Source: Gremmenia infestans (taxonomy: Eukaryota; Ascomycota; Leotiomycetes; Helotiales; Hamatocanthoscyphaceae). From it: DNA of 64,000 bases. A program made the translations under genes and the position numbers. Location of the stretch: NCBI GenBank assembly GCA_032629725.1, contig JAFEVB010000026.1:248001-312000 (forward strand), read 5' to 3'. The notes under the pieces were generated by a model. The model had not been told where the DNA came from. It did no database searches and worked only from the letters and a program-made list of their open reading frames with translations. Positions 57,699 through 64,000 of the stretch are shown here, piece after piece (positions within the stretch are counted from its first letter, which is position 1; each line of letters starts with the position of its first letter).

Positions 57699-58806
57699 TG
57701 TGGGTGGTGTCATTTGGTCTGCAGGGGAACTATTTACTATTTATTTATAATCATCGCAGGGGCATACTGTACAGTAACAGTACTGTAAGGAGATGTACTG
57801 TACTGTACAGATCTTGCAATATAGTATTAATTACAACTTGCAACCCAGACTTTTTCCATCCTCAATTTACATCTCGGTCACTTTGTGGAATGACAGCCTT
57901 GTCTGGGGCGGCCGCCACTACTATAGTTAGCTATAGTGAAGATAAAGGAAGAGAGAATGCGAGGAGGTTTAATTTGATAGGTCTTGATGGCGTTTCCTTG
58001 CATCCAAATAGTAACATGTACAAGTTGAGATCGAATTGCACTGCTGGGTGGTTGAAGTTCACTGCTACTAGATGTCTCCCTTGTTACTCAAGTAACCCTC
58101 CCTATATCATCTTAAGCAACAAAGGAAAACCCTCTAAACCCTGCTTCAGTCTTTCTGATGATGTGTTGAAGCTCTACCATTGATAAAGAAAATACAAAAT
58201 TCCCCGCCCTTTCAACCCACCCCCACCTTTACGAAGGTAGGCTTCTCTTCTTGACACACTCACCCATGCCACTAGATCACGTGGTTATAATACAAATTCC
58301 TTCACAATTGTATCCCCTCCCCTCCCCTTCCCCTCGCCCGCGGTGTCCCTTTTACCGATCTATCTCCGTCGTTTGAAGTTCGTCTCCTATGACTAGCGTC
58401 GCCCACCCCCTCCATCTCGGATGCGGGCATAAAATGGAAATAAACAAATTGAGGCATCTGTTCGGGGTCAAATCCACACTTCTCGCTATGCCAGGCCAAT
58501 GAACAGTAACATCTCCGATCTGCTAGGCTTGTCCGGGCCAAGTCTCTATGGCTACTCCCGGGAACAACTCACTCAAAAGGGAATGAATGACATGCATGCA
58601 AAAGAACGTATGGCATGGATGCTATGGAGATAGGTGGAGGTAGGCTCAGATAGCTTACTACCAAGGTACTTTCTCCATCTTTGATTTTAAATTCGTTGTC
58701 TGTCTGTCTGTCTTCGTTTGCGTGGCATTTGCAGTCTCTTTCTACCCGTTTGTCTATTACTCTTTCTCGTATCATAGAGTCTTTCTCGCTGTTTGGCTAC
58801 TACATA

Positions 58807-58850
58807 CTTCTCTCCCCTTCTCTTCTCTTCTCTTCTCTTCTCTTCCCTTC
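58807..58850 (+). repeat. CTTCT pentanucleotide tract in the MFS gene leader
   Basis: Five or more CTTCT units form an almost pure pyrimidine run ending about 20 bases before the ATG at 58872. Such tracts are common near fungal transcription starts; length variation between strains would be expected. Confidence 0.8.
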
Positions 58851-58871
58851 ATTAAGCCAGCAAGCTACCTT

Positions 58872-60782
58872 ATGGCGGCCCCAGAAATCCACCTCTTTCC
58901 AGCCAAAAGGGACTGCGATGACTTAACCCAGGCCAAGGGCAACAACACCTCTAGCCTCTCAATTGATTCAGAAGGAATAGTCGTCAATGGGGAATCGCCG
59001 ATTGTCTATCATTACTTGACTTTCGAAACGCCGCTTCCCACACCGTCATGCTTGATATCTACATTACCCTCCGCCCCGCCAGCACCACCCCAACCAGACC
59101 TCAAGAAATACACCTCTCCCTTCGATTGGCCCGAGAGCCGCAAGAGCCTCATAGTATGGCTCAGTTGTATAGCCACGTTATTCACAGCTTATGCCGCAGG
59201 CGCCTACTCCCCCGCCGCACAACGCATGTCGGCCGAATGGCACGTTAGTGAAGTGGCCATATTAGTAGGCACCACTACATTCTGCTTTGGCTTTGCCATA
59301 GCCCCAATGCTCCTGGCACCCTTCTCAGAAATCAACGGACGGTATCCCGTGTTTGCTGGCGCCGGGGTACTGTTTTTCGTCTGCCAGATTTGCTGTGCCG
59401 TTACACATTCCTATCCTGGGATGCTAGTTGCTAGGTTTTTTGTTGGATGTGGAAGCTCCGTCTTCTCGACTATGGTTGGGGGTGTTGTTAGTGATCTCTA
59501 TCATGCGGAGAATCGAAATACACCTATGGCTCTGTTTTCTGGCGGAGTCCTGTTCGGGACTGGCTTGGGGCCATTGGTTAGCGGGTTCATTGTCCACAAC
59601 ACTTCTTGGAGATGTGAGTAGTCCACACTTGAGAATTTGAGGAATAGTCTTGAGTCTTACTCTGAAAGTTTCTCATCGCTTTCATCTCATTTCCATATTC
59701 TCTATTAAAGCACCGCTAATTTTCAATAGGGGACTTCTGGGTGCAGTTCGTCAATTTCTTTCATTCCCCTTGACATATGTCACGGAACTCCCACCCTCTC
59801 CTTGAAGTACTATCATGCTAAATAATTATACAGGGTAATCACCACAGGCTTAGTTGTCGGCTCCGTAATCATATTCTTCCGCGAGACGCGTGGCTCAATC
59901 CTGCTCTCCCGCAAAGCACGATGTCTGAACACCTGGTACGAGCAACGCGAAGCCCTGGGCTACATCGGTTTCGATATGCCCACCACGCCAGAGAAAACGC
60001 AGAGCCAACGCATAAGATGGAAAGTGGAAACTGACGAGGAGCGCGAATCCATCTCGAAAATGATCATCATCTCCGTCTACCGTCCTTTCCACTTACTGGT
60101 CACCGAACCAGTCGTCTTCTTCTTCTCGCTGTGGGTCGCGTTCTCTTGGGCGGTGCTTTATTTGACATTTGGTGCTATACCCTTGGTGTTCGAACGCTCG
60201 CACGGCTTCACTTTGCAGGAATCCAATGCCGTGTTTGGAGCTATGTGCATAGCAGCAGTCCTCTCTACCGTCCTATCAATATACCAAGACCGCATCCTCA
60301 GTCACTACCTCGCCGCTTCCGGCAAAAACATCCAGAACCCAGGCTGTATACGAAGGAGTATCGATCTCTCTTGTCCAGAAGGACGACTGTATTTCGCTTG
60401 TATCGAATCTGTGCTCCTCCCCATTGGCCTCTTCTGGTTCGGATGGACGCAATTCCATTCCATTCCCTGGATTGTCCCCGCGCTGGGTGTCGGCTGCGCG
60501 ACTATGGGCATTTATTCCATCTACCTAGCCACCTTCAACTACCTCGCCGATACCTACCATCGATACGCAAGTTCTGCTCTCGCTGCCCAATCCTTCTGCC
60601 GCAACATCCTCGGGGGTGTTTTCCCCCTCGTCACCGTAGCCATGTTCAACAACCTCACATTCCAAGGCGCAGCCAGTCTACTCGGCGGACTCGGAGCGCT
60701 GTTGACCATCGTCCCATGGGTATTGGTATTCTACGGCCCAAAGATTCGCGCGCGGTCGAGGTTTGCCGCAGAGATTTTGTAG
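58872..60782 (+). CDS. MFS transporter, DHA1-like (drug/polyamine type)
   Basis: The model is join(58872..59613, 59730..59745, 59834..60782), 568 residues. The second exon is only 16 nt (encoding most of WDFWVQ), between introns of 116 and 88 bp. With it the protein reads SWRWDFWVQVITTGLVVGSV, the normal sequence at transmembrane helix 6; without it the frame fails. A cytosolic N-terminus of about 85 residues leads to FDWPESRKSLIVWLSCIATL (helix 1). Motif A-like PFSEINGRYPVF follows helix 2, RFFVGCGSSVFSTMVGGVVS is helix 4, and GLGPLVSGFIV is helix 5 with the antiporter-type GxxxGPxxG pattern. The cytosolic loop contains FRETRGSILLSRKAR, and six more helices follow. Such proteins export drugs or polyamines by proton antiport in the plasma membrane. 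I chose ATG 58872 because upstream in-frame sequence is a pyrimidine tract. Confidence 0.9.
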
Positions 60783-61264
60783 CAGACCTAATTGAAGAGA
60801 ATTTACATGTCCCATTGTCACGCAGGAATTATTCATGAATTATTAATTTTTTTTATTGATTTTGCGCATTAGGCTTTTCCTACCGTACGCCTTTCCTGTA
60901 TTCAACAGTGTGCCACTATGCGTGGATAGTTCCAAAAACAAACGCCGAAAAGAAATCCCTTTTATCAGTGAGGCCACATCCTATCAATACAGGGCCCTCC
61001 CTCATCTATAATGTTCCACTATGCGTGGATAATTCCAAAACGCCGCCATCAATGATCATGTCCCACTCCATGTGGGTGATTCAAAAAGCGCCGCCAACCA
61101 ATGCTATCAATAATGTTCCACTCCTTGTGGATGATTAAAAAAACGCCACTAACCAATTCTCACTGCACGCTCTCCATAAATGAAAATAGTGGCGGAAAAG
61201 ACGAACGAGTTTTGGTGCCTCAATTCCGATAGTTTTTTCATCCGCGGAGAGGCACGCCTTGTTC
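60783..61264. other. Intergenic, 0.48 kb, convergent 3' flanks
   Basis: Between the MFS and spindle pole genes, which converge. Half of it is occupied by the four-copy hairpin repeat described separately; an AT-rich stretch (60835-60865) follows the MFS stop. Confidence 0.6.
60910..61148. repeat. Four-copy degenerate hairpin repeat
   Basis: Four related units share a TTCCACnnnnnGTGGAt hairpin (four- or five-base stem, five-base loop) followed 10 to 15 bases on by an A-rich run and ACGCCGCC-like sequence. Stem starts (CCAC) are at 60913, 61016, 61063 and 61118. In copies 2 and 4 the outer pair is T-A, in copy 3 it is C-G, so pairing is kept by a double change. Confidence 0.75.
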
Positions 61265-64000
61265 TCACTGCATGCCTTCTAGGACGTCGTAGAGACCATA
61301 GAGCTGGTCACCTTTGAACTCAAGCTGCTGCAAGAGTGACTCGAGTTTCTTGCCAATGCGTCTTCGTTCCCTCTTTGCCATGGAGGCATCGAGATTCTGG
61401 TATTGTGTTTGAACCTCGGATTGTTTCATCTTCAGATGAGCAATTTCGTCCTCCAAGCCTTTGATGACAGTTGTAAGAGCGAGACCAGGCTCGACGGATG
61501 GGCGGATGGTAGGTTCGTCTTCGTAGGGGGTTGCAATAGGCATGCGCTTTGAGACCGGAACAGGATTGGCCGAGCGGATGGGTGCTCCTCCAGTGGTCTT
61601 TTCTCCGAATGAAGTGACCCGAGTGCACAACAAGCAGTCTTTGGCATTGTGCTCAGAGCAGAGGCTGTCCAAGACGTGACGGGCGGAGGCGGAGAGAACT
61701 GGATGCTTCTGGTGCTGTTCTTCCGTGACCGAATGGGCTGATTGCTTTCGGTATTGATATTGATTCTGTGTGTCTCGAGTTGAGACATTCTCACGAGTAC
61801 GGACTGAAGGGGCCAGAGGCTCTTGGTGCTGATGTTGGCTTTGGACGCTTCTGGGGGCTGAACCCTTCTCGTGGAGGGGGCCTGATGCAGCGACTGAAGC
61901 GGCCGACTTCTTTCGGTAATGATGTTCGTTTTGGACATCTTTAGATTGTGAAAAAACCTCACGGGCAAGGGTCGAGCCTGCGACCGAAGCGGCCGACTTC
62001 TTTCGGTACTGATGTTTGTTTTGGACATCTTTAGATGGTGAAAAAACTTCAAGGGCAAGGGTCGAGCCTGCGACCGAAGGAGCCCGCTGATTTCGATGCT
62101 GGTGTTGATTCTGAATGTCTCTGGATGGTGAGGCATTTCTGTGGATGGGGGCCGAAGCGACAGCAGGAACCTCCTTCGGGACGGAAGGGTGATTGTGAAT
62201 GACGTTAACTGTTGAAGCATGCTCCAGCTGCTCTCGAATATCAGTGAAAGCATGTTCAAGTCCCTGGTTCTGTTGTTCTAGACCGGCATTTTGCTCATGA
62301 ACATCTGTGATGGCATGCTCGAGTCCCTGATTCTGTTTTTTGAGACCGGCATTTTGCTCTTGAATATCAATGATGGCATGCTCGAGTCTTTGGTTGCGTT
62401 CCTCAAGACCGGAACTTTGCTCTTGAATATCAGTGATGGCATGCTCGAGTCCTTGGTTCTGTTCCTCGAGACCGGCATTCTGCTCTTTCAGGGCACAGTT
62501 TTCAAGCTCGAGAGTTTTGATGTGATGTTCTAGCCTGATGTGAGACTTGTGCAAGCTGTCAAGGGACTGCTTGAGGGCACTGTCACTGGCGGCCAGTCGA
62601 TCGTGGGATTCTCTGAGTTCGTCGAAGAGAGTCTTCAACTCGTCATTCTCAGCTTCGCCTCTCATGACTCTACTCTTCAACAACTCAATCGCCAAATATA
62701 TCTTCTCCTCATCGTCTGGGATGATGATCGCATGGACTGGGCCAAACGAAACTGCTTGAACAAGTTCTCTGGAACCTCGACGGGCGAGAGCGTGTCCACC
62801 CTTGGTGATGACAGGAACTCCATTGTCGAGAATGGCCGAGTCAGAGTTTGAGGCTGCGGCAGGAAGGACGAATGAAGCCTGGGTGGGGTTGCAAGTAGTT
62901 GAGATAGTGGGGTTCTGGTGGTATGAAGGCTGAGTAGTCTCAGGTGTGGTAGAGGTCGGTTGGTTGAAATAAGGCTGGGTGGTTTTCTGCGCGGCAGAAA
63001 CTGCAGGCTCCTGGTGGAAGGAAGGCTGGGCAGGTCTTGCAATGGCAGAGGCAGCGGATTCCTGGCGGAAGATAGGTTGAGCGGGTCTTGCAATGGAAGA
63101 GGCTGCGGGTTTCTGCGCGGCAGACGCTGCAGGCTCCTGGTGGAAGGAAGGCTGAGCAGGTCTTGCAATGGTAGAGGCTGCGGTTTTCTGCGCGGCAGAA
63201 GCTGCAGGCTCCTGGTGGAAGGAAGGCTGAGCGGGTCTTGCAATGGCAGAAGCAGCAGGTTGCAGCTGGAACGGATGCTGAGAAGGGGTGTGGGTAGCAG
63301 AGGGTTGTTGCCTCTTCGAGGAGACATTTGGTGATGCATGTTGCTGCTGGGTGAAGCGGGAGTTGCGAGTAAAGGTGTTTGTGTTGGTAGTAGAGTCGTT
63401 CGCGTCGGCACCCTCTGTTTGCATCTCGGCGATTGAATGCTTTGCGTATGTTTCAGCCTTGTTGCTGCGAGTAAAGGTGTTGGTGTTGGTAGTAGAATCA
63501 TTTTCGTCAACGCGAGGTTGCATGTCGGCAAAAGAACGCTTTGAGAAGCTTCCAGCTCTGCTGAAAGCATCTGCGTTGCTCAAGATGGGCGACTTGGGTC
63601 GTGAGACGTCGAAATCAAGCCCTCCAGGGATATTGGTAATTGTGGAAAGAGGTGATCGGGTCTTGGGTGGTGATTGCTTTTGTTGTTGTAGATGTTGTCC
63701 GAGGGGGGCACGACCGAGGCCGAGAGAAAAGCCTGAACTACCGGTATTGTCGTCAGAGCTCGAGCCTGAGCTCGAGTAGTTGGGAAAGACGCGTCCAATG
63801 GCCGAGGTGTTGACAACATAGTCAGTCGTGGGTCGCTTGGTCCATCGGTTGTATTTGTTTGCGGCAGTGTTAAGGTCAGGAAGCTTTTGCGAGTATTCAC
63901 CGTCGAGCTGGGACGATACGGTTGCACCGTCGCGTTCGGGGTCGAAGGAGTCGAGGGTGGAGGCAGTCACAGTCCCATGGTCGGAACCATTGGAGGACAT
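61265..64000 (-). CDS. Spindle pole body protein with Cep57/Ppc89-type C-terminus
   Basis: A single exon of 911 residues. The ATG is the last codon of the window (64000-63998); an upstream exon cannot be excluded. N-terminal residues 10-70 hold a conserved segment (DSFDPERDGATVSSQLDGEY, KYNRWTKRPTTDYVVNTSAI) typical of fungal spindle pole proteins. Then come an Ala/Pro/Gln repeat array (about residues 243-347), a conserved VQAVSFGPVHAIIIPDDEEK near 410-430, a long coiled coil with a tandem EQNxGLEHAI repeat (about 440-597), a 34-residue tandem repeat (about 630-717), a Cys/His cluster CSEHNAKDCLLC near 776-787, and a terminal LKMKQSEVQTQYQNLDASMA to LYGLYDVLEGMQ that matches the Cep57 microtubule-binding domain. 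It probably links microtubule nucleation to the spindle pole, like fission yeast Ppc89. Confidence 0.85.
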   Translation of the reverse strand: MSSNGSDHGTVTASTLDSFDPERDGATVSSQLDGEYSQKLPDLNTAANKYNRWTKRPTTDYVVNTSAIGRVFPNYSSSGSSSDDNTGSSGFSLGLGRAPLGQHLQQQKQSPPKTRSPLSTITNIPGGLDFDVSRPKSPILSNADAFSRAGSFSKRSFADMQPRVDENDSTTNTNTFTRSNKAETYAKHSIAEMQTEGADANDSTTNTNTFTRNSRFTQQQHASPNVSSKRQQPSATHTPSQHPFQLQPAASAIARPAQPSFHQEPAASAAQKTAASTIARPAQPSFHQEPAASAAQKPAASSIARPAQPIFRQESAASAIARPAQPSFHQEPAVSAAQKTTQPYFNQPTSTTPETTQPSYHQNPTISTTCNPTQASFVLPAAASNSDSAILDNGVPVITKGGHALARRGSRELVQAVSFGPVHAIIIPDDEEKIYLAIELLKSRVMRGEAENDELKTLFDELRESHDRLAASDSALKQSLDSLHKSHIRLEHHIKTLELENCALKEQNAGLEEQNQGLEHAITDIQEQSSGLEERNQRLEHAIIDIQEQNAGLKKQNQGLEHAITDVHEQNAGLEQQNQGLEHAFTDIREQLEHASTVNVIHNHPSVPKEVPAVASAPIHRNASPSRDIQNQHQHRNQRAPSVAGSTLALEVFSPSKDVQNKHQYRKKSAASVAGSTLAREVFSQSKDVQNEHHYRKKSAASVAASGPLHEKGSAPRSVQSQHQHQEPLAPSVRTRENVSTRDTQNQYQYRKQSAHSVTEEQHQKHPVLSASARHVLDSLCSEHNAKDCLLCTRVTSFGEKTTGGAPIRSANPVPVSKRMPIATPYEDEPTIRPSVEPGLALTTVIKGLEDEIAHLKMKQSEVQTQYQNLDASMAKRERRRIGKKLESLLQQLEFKGDQLYGLYDVLEGMQ
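61870..62110 (-). repeat. 34-residue tandem repeat coding region in the spindle pole gene
   Basis: At least two nearly identical units of about 103 bp, plus diverged copies on each side. The peptide unit contains KDVQNKHQYRKKSAASVAGS then TLAREVFS. High DNA identity between the two best units suggests recent duplication. Confidence 0.8.
62230..62500 (-). repeat. Coiled-coil tandem repeat coding region in the spindle pole gene
   Basis: Four to five units of about 63 bp encoding EQNQGLEHAITDIQEQNAGL-type 21-residue repeats, three heptads each, so the array stays in coiled-coil register. Confidence 0.8.
62975..63270 (-). repeat. Ala/Pro/Gln tandem repeat coding region in the spindle pole gene
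   Basis: Four units of roughly 50-75 bp encode IARPAQPSFHQEPAASAAQK-type repeats of about 17 or 25 residues. The DNA copies are close to identical, so length polymorphism between strains is likely. Confidence 0.85.

Larger units (their letters stand above)
57365..58871. other. Intergenic, 1.5 kb, divergent promoters
   Basis: Between the peroxiredoxin and MFS genes. Contains a GGGACAAA tract (57661-57698), a dense GTACTGTAC palindrome cluster (57765-57810) and a CTTCT pentanucleotide tract in the MFS leader. A long open frame at 57698-58183 runs through the palindromes and is not credible as a gene. Confidence 0.55.

Noticed and set aside
57698..58183. 161-codon plus-strand frame
   Set aside because: It runs through palindromic GTACTGTAC repeats and non-coding-like sequence with no domain or homologous feature.
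60908..61138. 77-codon open frame through the hairpin repeats
   Set aside because: The repeat units are of unequal spacing and the peptide is not coherent; the DNA hairpin explains the pattern better than coding.

Overview
The window is nuclear DNA of a filamentous ascomycete (Pezizomycotina). The protein families (DUF3405, UPF0590, Ral2-type Kelch protein, fungal Cep57/Ppc89-type spindle pole body protein, DHA1-type MFS) and the many introns of about 40-150 bp with GTRNGT donors and YAG acceptors all fit. TACCTA/TAGGTA and GTACTGTAC microsatellite-like tracts recur between genes. A Leotiomycetes origin seems plausible from general appearance, but that is an inference. There is no bacterial operon structure, no CRISPR array and no secondary-metabolite gene cluster.

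Layout. 1-8.4 kb: 3' end of a very long-chain acyl-CoA synthetase, a DUF3405 membrane protein, a DUF2235 hydrolase broken by one in-frame stop, and a cyclase-family metal hydrolase. 8.4-10.8 kb: an AT-rich, protein-gene-free block with one intron-containing tRNA-Val(UAC). 10.8-23.7 kb: a small membrane protein, a membrane-anchored alpha/beta hydrolase, a WDR6/Trm734-like tRNA-methylation cofactor, a UPF0590 protein and an F-box protein with an intron in its leader. 25.4-34.7 kb: a small cupin, transcription elongation factor Spt5, a WDR68/DCAF7-like WD40 protein, and phosphopantetheine adenylyltransferase divergent from it. 36-43.2 kb: an F-box-like protein, a short-chain dehydrogenase with an 18-nt exon, an Atg28-like coiled-coil protein and a tiny DUF1748 gene whose first exon is 6 nt. 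44-51 kb: pyruvate kinase, two proteins of unknown function and an alpha/beta hydrolase. 51.4-64 kb: the Ras-activator Ral2 homologue (with one apparent frameshift), a 1-Cys peroxiredoxin divergent from an MFS transporter, and a repeat-rich spindle pole body protein whose start codon is the last base of the window.

The genes are mostly conserved housekeeping and cell-biology genes placed independently; I see no sign that they form one pathway. What is most worth a second look is structural: a four-copy hairpin repeat with a covarying stem at 60.9-61.15 kb, a long upstream ORF spliced into the leader of an F-box gene, several micro-exons that automated annotation would miss, two disrupted reading frames in otherwise conserved genes, and internal repeat arrays in the spindle pole protein. 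Exon boundaries were worked out by hand from splice signals and reading-frame continuity, not from transcripts.
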